A stretch of DNA of 64,000 nt from Salvator merianae (Eukaryota > Chordata > Lepidosauria > Squamata > Teiidae), in the NCBI GenBank assembly GCA_003586115.2, contig QVOM02000053.1:3418133-3482132 (forward strand). Direction: 5' to 3'. Positions 50,760 through 62,483 of this stretch are shown piece by piece (the first letter of the stretch is position 1; every line of letters starts with the position of its first letter). A model generated the notes under the pieces. The model searched no databases. It was given only the letters and a program-made list of their open reading frames with translations, and had not been told where the DNA came from. The position numbers were made by a program, and so were the translations under genes.

Positions 50760-53600
50760 GCTGGTTTGGATGGACTTTTCTGCTCTCCAGAATGTTTCAT
50801 CTAAGGAAGCAGCTTGCTAAGGCTCTGGCAAAGTTCATCATTCGGAGTTTTGCATTAATGAATGACTTGAACAATCCGAGAAGGTCACGTTCCTCCTGCT
50901 GTTGCGCGGCATACTTGCTAAAACTAGCTGAGGTAAACCTCTGAGTGCGTTTAGGCAAAAGTTCTTCAGAACAGCCCCAGATCGTTGTGGAAGGGCCGAG
51001 AAAACTGCATCGAGGGGCCCACGGAGTCAACATGGAGTCAGCCACGTCTCAGTGGTACCCAAGAACCAGGATGTAGCAAACATGCCGTGTAGAAAACAAC
51101 CCTTTTTATTTTTTTATATTTTACAATCAGGAGCCCTTGGGTGCTCAGATCCAAACTCCTGTTCCAGCATTTGACAAAAGCTAACTTCGTTTTGGGCCGC
51201 TGTTTCTGGAACCTTAGAAACGGAGAGCCCTTTGGCACGTTCTGCATCTCTGCCCAGCCTCCATTTTTGAAAACATTTATTGCCAGCCAGTGAAAACCTT
51301 CAAAGGAACAATGCTGTGTTCTTTTGCCTTTCTTTTGGAGCCAATCTGAGTTGTAGCAGTTCATGGTCTCGCAACACAACACAACACACCCTTTTGCACT
51401 CAATGTATTTCAGAAAGGTTCCCCCCCCTTTTATAGTGCTAATCACATATTTCTTTCCACTGTGCATTCTAACAATGTTTGCAGTTCAGTGGCACAAAGA
51501 TGTATTTGCACTATCAACTTGCACTATCAATTTGCACTATCAGCTTGCTTACCTCTTATTAATGGGTTATTCTTTGCTCAATTGAAATGTATTTATTTAT
51601 GGCATTTATGCCCTACCTTTCCTCTAGACAGCCCAAAGTGATGGACATTTGACCCCTTCCCTTCCATTTTTTTTTTTTTACTCAGATCAGCCCTGTGGAA
51701 GTAGGTTAGACTAGGAGGTAGCACCAGGTCCAAAGTTGCCCTGTGAACTTTCGCAGCCAAGCACTGTAACCATAAAACTATACTAGCACCTAAAGAATCA
51801 TTCAAAAATATTTTGCAAACTTTGGGTGACCAACTTTGCATTTTGTTTACTTAGAAACTATAGTAATAGATGACGAACCAAGCTGATCTTGGAACAAGTG
51901 TAGCAGATCACTGATACTGTCAAGACGCTTCTCCTGAATGACTGGGACCAGGAAATAAGATCAATATCGTATTAGAACTGATGTGTCACACCTTGATTGC
52001 ATCTTTTCACCTGTAATAGCACAGCAAGCAACTAGTGACTGTTGCCTGTAAGAGGATTTCGTTTTTTGCTTCTCCCAAGAGTTTCAGTCTGTGACAGAAC
52101 CCTAATGAATCCATTTAGAATGCTGGTGTGAACTGAAACTCTGAAAATAACACTTGATAGTAAGACCTAATATGTAGAGAAAAAGTGGAGAAGCGAAAGA
52201 GACGAGCCCAAGGTATCTATGTCCTTTTGGCCTTTCTCTGGTGCTTTTCGCAGCAGCCTGCTGAGCAGAAGTCTAGGTCATCTTCCTCCCTTTAATATCG
52301 GGACCGTGTCCACCTATTACGGTTCTGCTCTTAAATACGAAAGAGGCCAACACACAGAGCTGACAATGGGAGTTTAGCATGAATGTACAAATTAGCTTCT
52401 GAATTCACATTCAGAACAGTGCCGTGGCTACGTGGTATCTCTGTGTGTTGGGTATGGGTTTAAGAACAGTGCAAAAATATCCAGAGGCTGCAGGACTTGA
52501 TCCAGTCCAGCCACAAGGTGAAGTCTATATCCAGACAGGGGGAATATGACGCCATTATGGTGTCACTATGGTTGGATTGCCATACATTATCAGTGGGGCC
52601 AACCATGGCGTCAAAACAATATTTAACAAAATTCAATTTAATGTGGGGAATATCTGTTGCCCTCCCGGTTCCAAAAAAGCACCCACTCCTAATAAAGGTT
52701 TTTAAAAGGGAGGGGCCTTACATGATATATGTGGGAAAGACCGAAAACTAGTTAAGCCTATTTGACTTAACTGTCCTTGAAAAGAAGAAGTGGAGGCGAT
52801 TAAAAGATACTGATCTTTGCAAAGCTGATTCTACAGTGCAAATTTCGTTTCAATAAACTCAAAGCCCATTTGTTTCGTCAGAGTATTCATCAGTGAGAAA
52901 GAACAATGTTAAATAATACGCAATATTCCATCTGCTCACCAGTTCGTTGGAAATTTGAATACCAAGAGCTTGGATGACAATGTTGCTTTTCAGGAGACAT
53001 TTTATTAAGAAATGAGTCCAAATTTTGAATACCAAATTACTCTTGAAATCTATCTTAATAGGAAAGGGAAAACACACCTGTAACGGGCTCTGTTCAGTTC
53101 ATGATAAGCAAAAGGCTTATTGTTGTGTTCTCTTCTCCTAACTGATTAGTGAGCACAAAAGATCAAGAGATAAAGGAGAAATTTGTTTAAGCTACCTTTG
53201 CCCTTCGTGAACCAGTACAAAAACAGGGAGGGAATTATTTTTCAAAATGCTTCTTGAAACTTTGCAATGTAGTCTTACAACCAAAATACAGTATAAAAAA
53301 TGAGTGACTTGGGAAGAAAAATGCAAACTGAGGAGGAAATGAAGTGAATTGTACTGAATTAGGGGGACTTGGACTGTCAGATGCTTGGCCTCGCAAGCCC
53401 CGCCCACTTCAACAGCAAAGGCAATGGGGGGGCAGGTGAGCGAAAGGGAAATTGAAAGGGGACCTACCTGCTCCACCGTTGCTGCATCAATGCAGGCCAT
53501 GCAGCTGGGGGGGGGGGCATGGAATCAAATCCGGCTTGCAAGTGATATTAACACACAAGCACAAAGACCCCACTTATCTGCAGATTTCCTAGGCATGTGC
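50760..53600. other. Upstream flank, no gene recognised
   Basis: A plus-strand open frame (50657-50944) with a following donor-like GAG|GTAAAC at 50932 could belong to an antisense transcript, but it resembles no protein I know. The rest shows no recognisable elements. Confidence 0.35.
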
Positions 53601-53604
53601 TTAC

Positions 53605-53880
53605 CCTTGCACTTATTTATTTTATTTTATGTATTTGCAATTTTATCCCACCCACAACAACAACAAAAACAGACCGTAAAAGGCACACACTAAAACAGTA
53701 GCACTGCCTGAAAGTGGGGTGGGGAAGCTGTACCTTTAGCCAAAGGCAAGGGGGTAAATAGGTGCATCTTCACTGCTCCCCTAAAGATGTAAAGTGAAGA
53801 TGCCTGATGCACCTCAGGGGGAAGAGTGTTCCACAGTCTGGGGGCCATCACTGAAAAGGTCCTATCGCGGGTGCCTTTGC
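53605..53880 (-). mobile_element. L2/CR1-like LINE 3' end
   Basis: Minus strand encodes FSVMAPRLWNTLPPEVHQAS then YIFRGAVKMHLF, the typical ORF2 C-terminus, ending in a TTTATT-type AT tail. The same family as the copy at 8.0 kb. Confidence 0.75.
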
Positions 53881-54202
53881 TGTCCACAGCTGTATCAGGA
53901 GCAGCTGGACTGCTCCCAGTACGCAGCATTCACACCTACTTCCAGGTGTGAAGGCTGTAGGCTGTGGCATGGCTGCAGCTGCAAACTCGTGCGCCACGTC
54001 CCAGGTCGCCATGGCAGCGTCCAGATGTTTCCATGGCCGCTGTCATGGTGGGTGGGCAGCATTTACACTGCAAATGCTGGAAGCCCATTTCCAGGTTGTT
54101 CCAGCCCTTGCAGAGCGAATGGCCGCCACACTGCAGGGAGTGTTCCATCTTGGAGTGTTTGGATTCGAACATTCCAAGGTGGGAAGTGCGAAAAGGCCCA
54201 CG
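53880..54202. mobile_element. MITE, family E, partial
   Basis: AGCTGTATCAGGAGCAGCTGG, GCTGGAAGCCC, TTCCATCTTGGAGTGTTTGG and a right end GGGAAGTGCGAAAAGGCCC. The left end is missing and it abuts the LINE fragment. Confidence 0.6.
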
Positions 54203-54929
54203 GCCTCTGATTCAGACATGCCACTGAACCCAGAATTGTTGCTCATACTCACTAGCAAGGGTGAATAAAAAGGCAGCAGTTTATGTATTTACAGTAATAA
54301 CCGTGGTTTACCATGACCCACGCCATCAGCAGCGAAATGTCTGTATTTGTCCTCTGCACTGCGATATGGGAATCTTCTAATCCTTGCACAGCGACTATAT
54401 CAGGAGCCGACATGCAACTTCTGCTATGAATGTCCCAAATCAGCAAACAGGGTAGGAAATATTACCCACAGCTTCCTGTGTGCTTACTGGGGCTGCTTAA
54501 AACATCAGCAGGGTAAGTGAAAATATTCAAAGCCGTTTTGCTCAGCAGCCTGCAAAGATGTTCTGTTCTGTTCGATGGTCCGTTTTGCCTAACCTAATAT
54601 TCACTGCCAGTGGATGGAAGCAAGGCGGTTACGCCAGCAGGGCTCACGCAGGGATTGGGCTAAAGGGGGATGCAGGATGGATCACCTACACTGCCTTGAA
54701 GCCCTTGCAGGAAAGATGGGCTAGAACGTATCCAGGCTCGCAGAGGGGATGGAAATCCAGGCAAACCGCTTAAAATCCTAAAAGATGAGGTGGCTAAGCT
54801 GTTTCTAATATCCTTGCACATTCGGAAAACGCAGTGGTGGCCCACAGGACAAGAAAGGTCAGTTTACATTCCAGGCCCAAAGAAGGACAATGGCACGAAT
54901 AATCTCATAACATCTTAGTTTATCTGGGA

Positions 54930-55277
54930 GCCTGTTCGTACTTTACACTAGTGAGTGTTGGGAATGCTCCCTAGTGAAGTGCTTCTGCATTTCGTGGAGC
55001 CCCGGGCGAGCATGTACCACAACTCTGCTGGGCGTGAACAGAGTGGTGTGACGTGGCGCAGTGCAGCTGCTGCTGCGCAGTGGCACTGCATTCCCAGTTG
55101 CTGTGGCAGCAGCTGGAAGTTCCCCCAGCTGCTGTCATGGTGTAGGCCACCAGCATTCGCACTGCAAATCCTGGTAGCCTGCTGCCAATATGGTCTAAGG
55201 CTGCGCCGTGCAAATGGCTTTCATGCTGCAAGATCTATTCCACCTAAGACTGGGATAATGACCATGTTCTAAGGCTC
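54930..55277. mobile_element. MITE, family E, next to satellite array
   Basis: Begins GGGAGCCTGTTCGTACTTTA, has the ACTAGTGAG and CTCCCTAGTGAAGTG motifs of the copy at 3.6 kb, and ends at a TGTTCTAAGGCTC right end. Its last approximately 80 bp recur on the far side of the satellite array. Confidence 0.6.
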
Positions 55278-55425
55278 TGTGTCACGAAACTGTCAACCCA
55301 TCAGAGAGATTTCTTTGCTTTTGGCCAAAGACGGGAAAATTCCTACCCAGTAAGAGCAAAGGCTCCTGGGAGTGCTGAATCTTGCCTGGGGTGCTTCAAT
55401 TTTGAGAAGGCCATTCACAAACTGG
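55200..55425 (+). repeat. Flanking duplication, left copy
   Basis: Directly repeated at about 59440-59662 with roughly 10 % mismatch by hand count, for example GTGCAAATGGCTTTCATGCT and CCCAGTAAGAGCAAAG in both. It ends exactly where the satellite begins. Confidence 0.9.
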
Positions 55426-58400
55426 ATTAGGGCTGGGTTAGGCCCCCGTGGCTAGCTGCGGGCGTGGGGGTCGCGCCGTTGGGCTCGGGGCGGGCCCGTG
55501 AGTGGAGGTGGGGGGTCAGGTCGGGGGTCGGGGCCCTGCGTGGGGGTCCCCGATTAGGGTTAGGGTTAGGGCCCCGTGGCTAGCTGCGGGCGTGGGGGTC
55601 GCGCCGTTGGGCTCGGGGCGGGCCCGTGAGTGGAGGTGGGGGGTCAGGTCGGGGGTCGGGGCCCTGCGTGGGGGTCCCCGATTAGGGTTAGGGTTAGGGC
55701 CCCGTGGCTAGCTGCGGGCGTGGGGGTCGCGCCGTTGGGCTCGGGGCGGGCCCGTGAGTGGAGGTGGGTGGTCAGGTCGGGGGTCGGGGCCCTGCGTGGG
55801 GGTCCCCGATTAGGGTTAGGGTTAGGGCCCCGTGGCTAGCTGCGGGCGTGGGGGTCGCGCCGTTGGGCTCGGGGCGGGCCCGTGAGTGGAGGTGGGTGGT
55901 CAGGTCGGGGGTCGGGGCCCTGCGTGGGGGTCCCCGATTAGGGTTAGGGTTAGGGCCCCGTGGCTAGCTGCGGGCGTGGGGGTCGCGCCGTTGGGCTCGG
56001 GGCGGGCCCGTGAGTGGAGGTGGGTGGTCAGGTCGGGGGTCGGGGCCCTGCGTGGGGGTCCCCGATTAGGGTTAGGGTTAGGGCCCCGTGGCTAGCTGCG
56101 GGCGTGGGGGTCGCGCCGTTGGGCTCGGGGCGGGCCCGTGAGTGGAGGTGGGTGGTCAGGTCGGGGGTCGGGGCCCTGCGTGGGGGTCCCCGATTAGGGT
56201 TAGGGTTAGGGCCCCGTGGCTAGCTGCGGGCGTGGGGGTCGCGCCGTTGGGCTCGGGGCGGGCCCGTGAGTGGAGGTGGGTGGTCAGGTCGGGGGTCGGG
56301 GCCCTGCGTGGGGGTCCCCGATTAGGGTTAGGGTTAGGGCCCCGTGGCTAGCTGCGGGCGTGGGGGTCGCGCCGTTGGGCTCGGGGCGGGCCCGTGAGTG
56401 GAGGTGGGTGGTCAGGTCGGGGGTCGGGGCCCTGCGTGGGGGTCCCCGATTAGGGTTAGGGTTAGGGCCCCGTGGCTAGCTGCGGGCGTGGGGGTCGCGC
56501 CGTTGGGCTCGGGGCGGGCCCGTGAGTGGAGGTGGGTGGTCAGGTCGGGGGTCGGGGCCCTGCGTGGGGGTCCCCGATTAGGGTTAGGGTTAGGGCCCCG
56601 TGGCTAGCTGCGGGCGTGGGGGTCGCGCCGTTGGGCTCGGGGCGGGCCCGTGAGTGGAGGTGGGTGGTCAGGTCGGGGGTCGGGGCCCTGCGTGGGGGTC
56701 CCCGATTAGGGTTAGGGTTAGGGCCCCGTGGCTAGCTGCGGGCGTGGGGGTCGCGCCGTTGCGCTCGGGGCGGGCCCGTGAGTGGAGGTGGGTGGTCAGG
56801 TCGGGGGTCGGGGCCCTGCGTGGGGGTCCCCGATTAGGGTTAGGGTTAGGGCCCCGTGGCTAGCTGCGGGCGTGGGGGTCGCGCCGTTGCGCTCGGGGCG
56901 GGCCCGTGAGTGGAGGTGGGTGGTCAGGTCGGGGGTCGGGGCCTTGCGTGGGGGTCCCCGATTAGGGTTAGGGTTAGGGCCCCGTGGGTAGCTGCGGGCG
57001 TGGGGGTCGCGCCGTTGCGCTCGGGGCGGGCCCGTGAGTGGAGGTGGGTGGTCAGGTCGGGGGTCGGGGCCTTGCGTGGGGGTCCCCGATTAGGGTTAGG
57101 GTTAGGGCCCCGTGGGTAGCTGCGGGCGTGGGGGTCGCGCCGTTGCGCTCGGGGCGGGCCCGTGAGTGGAGGTGGGTGGTCAGGTCGGGGGTCGGGGCCT
57201 TGCGTGGGGGTCCCCGATTAGGGTTAGGGTTAGGGCCCCGTGGGTAGCTGCGGGCGTGGGGGTCGCGCCGTTGCGCTCGGGGCGGGCCCGTGAGTGGAGG
57301 TGGGTGGTCAGGTCGGGGGTCGGGGCCTTGCGTGGGGGTCCCCGATTAGGGTTAGGGTTAGGGCCCCGTGGGTAGCTGCGGGCGTGGGGGTCGCGCCGTT
57401 GCGCTCGGGGCGGGCCCGTGAGTGGAGGTGGGTGGTCAGGTCGGGGGTCGGGGCCTTGCGTGGGGGTCCCCGATTAGGGTTAGGGTTAGGGCCCCGTGGG
57501 TAGCTGCGGGCGTGGGGGTCGCGCCGTTGCGCTCGGGGCGGGCCCGTGAGTGGAGGTGGGTGGTCAGGTCGGGGGTCGGGGCCTTGCGTGGGGGTCCCCG
57601 ATTAGGGTTAGGGTTAGGGCCCCGTGGGTAGCTGCGGGCGTGGGGGTCGCGCCGTTGCGCTCGGGGCGGGCCCGTGAGTGGAGGTGGGTGGTCAGGTCGG
57701 GGGTCGGGGCCTTGCGTGGGGGTCCCCGATTAGGGTTAGGGTTAGGGCCCCGTGGGTAGCTGCGGGCGTGGGGGTCGCGCCGTTGCGCTCGGGGCGGGCC
57801 CGTGAGTGGAGGTGGGTGGTCAGGTCGGGGGTCGGGGCCTTGCGTGGGGGTCCCCGATTAGGGTTAGGGTTAGGGCCCCGTGGGTAGCTGCGGGCGTGGG
57901 GGTCGCGCCGTTGCGCTCGGGGCGGGCCCGTGAGTGGAGGTGGGTGGTCAGGTCGGGGGTCGGGGCCTTGCGTGGGGGTCCCCGATTAGGGTTAGGGTTA
58001 GGGCCCCGTGGGTAGCTGCGGGCGTGGGGGTCGCGCCGTTGCGCTCGGGGCGGGCCCGTGAGTGGAGGTGGGTGGTCAGGTCGGGGGTCGGGGCCTTGCG
58101 TGGGGGTCCCCGATTAGGGTTAGGGTTAGGGCCCCGTGGGTAGCTGCGGGCGTGGGGGTCGCGCCGTTGCGCTCGGGGCGGGCCCGTGAGTGGAGGTGGG
58201 TGGTCAGGTCGGGGGTCGGGGCCTTGCGTGGGGGTCCCCGATTAGGGTTAGGGTTAGGGCCCCGTGGGTAGCTGCGGGCGTGGGGGTCGCGCCGTTGCGC
58301 TCGGGGCGGGCCCGTGAGTGGAGGTGGGTGGTCAGGTCGGGGGTCGGGGCCTTGCGTGGGGGTCCCCGATTAGGGTTAGGGTTAGGGCCCCGTGGGTAGC

Positions 58401-59437
58401 TGCGGGCGTGGGGGTCGCGCCGTTGCGCTCGGGGCGGGCCCGTGAGTGGAGGTGGGTGGTCAGGTCGGGGGTCGGGGCCTTGCGTGGGGGTCCCCGATTA
58501 GGGTTAGGGTTAGGGCCCCGTGGGTAGCTGCGGGCGTGGGGGTCGCGCCGTTGCGCTCGGGGCGGGCCCGTGAGTGGAGGTGGGTGGTCAGGTCGGGGGT
58601 CGGGGCCTTGCGTGGGGGTCCCCGATTAGGGTTAGGGTTAGGGCCCCGTGGGTAGCTGCGGGCGTGGGGGTCGCGCCGTTGCGCTCGGGGCGGGCCCGTG
58701 AGTGGAGGTGGGTGGTCAGGTCGGGGGTCGGGGCCTTGCGTGGGGGTCCCCGATTAGGGTTAGGGTTAGGGCCCCGTGGGTAGCTGCGGGCGTGGGGGTC
58801 GCGCCGTTGCGCTCGGGGCGGGCCCGTGAGTGGAGGTGGGTGGTCAGGTCGGGGGTCGGGGCCTTGCGTGGGGGTCCCCGATTAGGGTTAGGGTTAGGGC
58901 CCCGTGGGTAGCTGCGGGCGTGGGGGTCGCGCCGTTGTGCTCGGGGCGGGCCCCTGAGTGGAGGTGGGGGGTCAGGTCGGGGGTCGGGGCCTTGCGTGGG
59001 GGTCCCCGATTAGGGTTAGGGTTAGGGCCCCGTGGCTAGCTGCGGGCGTGGGGGTCGCGCCGTTGCGCTCGGGGCGGGCCCGTGAGTGGAGGTGGGGGGT
59101 CAGGTCGGGGGTCGGGGCCTTGCGTGGGGGTCCCCGATTAGGGTTAGGGTTAGGGCCCCGTGGCTAGCTGCGGGCGTGGGGGCCGCGCCGTTGGGCTCGG
59201 GGCGGGCCCGTGAGTGGAGGTGGGGGGTCAGGTCGGGGGTCGGGGCCCTGCGTGGGGGTCCCCGATTAGGGTTAGGGTTAGGGCCCCGTGGCTAGCTGCG
59301 GGCGTGGGGGTCGCGCCGTTGGGCTCGGGGCGGGCCCCTGAGTGGAGGTGGGGGGTCAGGTCGGGGGTCGGGGCCCTGCGTGGGGGTCCCCGATTAGGGT
59401 TAGGGTTAGGGCCCCGTGGCTAGCTGTGGGCGTGGGG
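55426..59437 (+). repeat. Satellite array, 128-bp monomer with (TTAGGG)3, 31 units
   Basis: The GTGGCTAGC marker first occurs at 55448 and last at 59416, exactly 31 x 128 bp, so there is no net length change. Each monomer contains TTAGGGTTAGGGTTAGGG, then a GC- and CpG-rich body with GGGG runs (GGCGGGCCCGTG, TCGGGGGTCGGGG). The first telomere block is degenerate (GATTAGGGCTGGGTTAGG). The G-rich strand is the plus strand. It is non-coding: 128 is not a multiple of three, so each short frame closes in the next monomer. It could be subtelomeric, pericentromeric or an interstitial telomeric satellite. Confidence 0.97.
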
Positions 59438-59662
59438 CCATGTTGTGCAAATGGCTTTCATGCTGTAAGATCTATTCCACCTAATACTGGGATAATTATC
59501 CTGTTCTAAGGGTCTGTGTCACAAAGCTGTCAACCCATCAAAGAGATTTCTTTGCTTTTGGCCCAAACTGGGCAAATTCCTGCCCAGTAAGAGCAAAGAC
59601 TCCTGGGAGTTCTGAATCTTGTCTGGGTTGCTTGAGTTTTGAGAAGGCCCTTCAGAAAGTGG
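59438..59662 (+). repeat. Flanking duplication, right copy
   Basis: Second copy of the 55200-55425 segment in the same orientation. It starts inside the family E MITE (at GTGCAAATGGC), directly after the last partial monomer. Confidence 0.9.
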
Positions 59663-61590
59663 CGGACATCTAGGCCAAGGATGACCCCAGACCATGGCTC
59701 TGCAAAAGAGTAGACTTGCAGTCAGTCTGGCTAATGATAAGGGGAAAAAAAGTGAGTTTTATTTCAGCAGCAGCCTGAGGTCTAGAATTTGCAAATTGAT
59801 ATTCAAGGAAAGTACCAGCTAGAGATGACAGCAGAAAGTTCCTTAAACTGTCTGCGATGCATTGCAGTGCGTAAGACGATGGGTTTTTATCGAGGTAAAT
59901 TGTCTTCTGCTGCCCTCTTCTGATAGGAAGTAGGAATAGATGATATGCAAAGTAAGGACTTGCCAGCTCTGGTTACAGTTTGGGGAGGTGTTCAGAATGC
60001 ACAGGTTGTCCACATTTCTTAATTGCAGTATACAAAAAACTTGCCTGTTTGCCCAACATGAAATGTGACGTTTGGCTCCGTTTTTGAAGGCACCACCATA
60101 AGTTCTCTCCACATAACATACAGAGATAGTTGCCCGAAGCACCCAGTATGATCAAATATTCCCAGAATGACTTTGTGCTGAAAACCAGACTTAGGCTGCA
60201 TCCTGATGTCGCTTGCTTGTTCTGCTATATTTGGATATTCCAGAATAAACCATGGATGCAGCCATGCTTTATTCCAGAAGTAAGCAACGTTTAGATGCAG
60301 CCCCAGTGGCTTCAGGGATTTGTTGTGAAGACTCAACAGTCCAAAGCAAGAGCTATTATGGGAGATGGGCCTGATGACTTTCTTGTTTACTGCTCCAAAG
60401 GATTGGGCAGTTTTTTCAGTCAACGCAGGTGGAATCAACCCCCAGATTCCTGCGGCATGCCTTCTCTTCTTTAGGATGTGGGGTTTCCTGCCTTCTCTTC
60501 CCTTGCTTTATTCCTTGCACATCACAGTCAAGTCAGCACACAGTGGAGCAGGCAGTAGGCCGCATCCTGTGTCCAGAGGTTCAGGCAGGCAGTGAGCCAT
60601 GCCTTTTTCCACCCTGGAGAAAGGCAAGGTCCAGCATTCTTCATTCCAACTGCTCGTAAGCTCTGTGGCTGCTGAGCAGTTACCATATTTACTGTGATGT
60701 TTCTTGCCCCCATTTTCTCTTGTTCCTCCAGTTCTTCTACCACAGTCAGGAACAGCCACAGTAGCCTGCAATCCATAAGTAGATTCAGCAACAATTGGGC
60801 TCCCTAGTGTTAAAATCAGGCTGTGTCTCCATTATGCAACAAAGGGCCATTCTGCACTTCGGGGCCTGCCACGGCCTACACCAGCCCAGTGCATGAAGGG
60901 CCAAAGATACCTTAAGCAGGGTCTCAGGGCCCTGCTTAAGGTGCCTGTGCTGTATAATGGAGACACGTCCTAACTAAGCATGAGGTTGCAATCAGACACA
61001 CTAAAAGAAGCACCTCTGAGGCACCTTTGAGGCAACTTAGAGAAGGCTTCGAGGTGGGACTGTTCACACACCAGTCTCCTAAACATTCTATTCTAGAAAA
61101 GGTGGATTAGGGAAGGTTGAGGACACGAGGGGCACACACTACTGCCTCTGGGGTGTCTCTGAGGTGCCCCTTTTGCGATGTCTGAACACAGCCTAAGTCT
61201 GTTTGGAAGTTGTTTTCAACCCAGCTTTCTGTCTCACTAGGGGGCGCTCACAGTTCATGAGAAGAAAAAAATCCTTTATCTTCTGGCCCCTTTCTCCTGA
61301 CATCACCCTCTTCCCTCCACTTATTTATTCCCTGTCGCTGTCCTCATTGAATATCTTTTGGGAAGCTGAGAATCCTCCTTCACACGAACCTCCCAGCCCC
61401 CATTAGGCTCAAAAGCCATCATAATAACCTGTGGCCACCTGTGAACCTCTGATGTATATGAACAGTCTCTCTTCTCCTTCCATGCCAGGTCCTTGGGTTT
61501 CAGCGACCACTGCAATGGTTTTGTTCAAACCACGTAATTTCACACTATTCCACATCACGTCATGTCACGTCACACCTTTAGAAGTACTTG
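59663..61590. other. Spacer between the two satellite blocks, left part
   Basis: Contains a small foldback at 60190-60302 (GGCTGCATCCTGATGT / AACGTTTAGATGCAGCC), a GGGCCATTCTGCAC element with an internal palindrome at 60905-60945, and another MITE-like piece at 60985-61195. No gene recognised. Confidence 0.5.
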
Positions 61591-61599
61591 GAGCCGGAA

Positions 61600-61958
61600 A
61601 TTAAGAAGTGGGTTAGCAGAACGCTGAATTATTGAAAGACGGAGGTGGAAAGAAGACTTTGAGAACTTGCCGGGATGGATAAATAGAATAACTTACTGAG
61701 AAATAAGACAGGTGATAGGTCGTTATGAAAACTGGAAACCCTTTATTGACTTTCTGCAAGAATTAGAAAGTGGACTTGTGATTGCTGGATCTGAAGAATG
61801 AACAGGCAAGAAGACAATCGGTAGAAGAAAAGAACTGAGTGATCGGGGGGCAGGAATTATGAACTATAGAAGAAACTTCTGAAGATGGAGGAAGTCAATA
61901 GTTAAAATGTTTATAAATTTTTGAATCTAGTGTAATTTTATAGATTGTAAATAAACTC
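61600..61958 (+). mobile_element. L1-like LINE 3' end
   Basis: Encodes RYENWKPFIDFLQELESG then a stop (TGA near 61800), the L1 ORF2 C-terminal motif, followed by about 150 bp of 3' UTR with AATAAA near 61950 and a purine tail. Confidence 0.75.
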
Positions 61959-61993
61959 AAAAGAAGAAGAAGAAGAAGAAGAAGAAGAAGAAG

Positions 61994-62034
<41 letters not shown>
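61959..62034 (+). repeat. Compound microsatellite (GAA)n(CAA)n
   Basis: About 11 GAA followed by about 14 CAA units directly after the L1 end, apparently grown from its tail. Confidence 0.95.
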
Positions 62035-62483
62035 CTCGGAGCTGAGCTGGAAAGTAATCTGAATAATGACATTGGAACACCCCATGTGATCACTTTTTAC
62101 CTCAGTCTTTTCCCCCTTCAAAATATCCCATATTTTGAGATATAGTTGTCACCAGATGGAATCTTCACTCTGCGTTTATGAGCAGATGGCTCAGGAGGAT
62201 GGGAAAGAAGCCATAAACATAGCTCCTGCAACCTCCAGCAGCAGCCTGCCACCATGAACTGCTTGGTGGGAACATTCCTTACCAGTTGGTTTCATGATTC
62301 ACGGGGAGGCATGTTAATGCCTCAGAGCTTATTACGTGGGAGAGGGCTGAGGAGCAAACACATCCCTCAAATATATTTATTTCCCCCCTGATAAGTTGGG
62401 AAAGAGGCCTCTCTGTTGCTGGGAACCTGACAGAGCCTAAAAACAAACATAACAAATTATCATCACAATGGAGTCCCTAAGAA

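Noticed and set aside
50657..50944. 95-residue plus-strand frame upstream of PLCG2
   Set aside because: Resembles no known protein and has no conservation evidence. Kept only as a possible non-coding antisense exon.
55502..59423. Thirty near-identical 69-residue frames
   Set aside because: They repeat every 128 bp in shifting frame and overlap. They are a by-product of the satellite, not genes.
55426..59437. CRISPR-like regular repeat
   Set aside because: There are no unique spacers. The entire 128-bp unit repeats and the context is a vertebrate genome.
61895..62080. Minus-strand frame with long Val and Leu runs
   Set aside because: Translation of the (GAA)(CAA) microsatellite.
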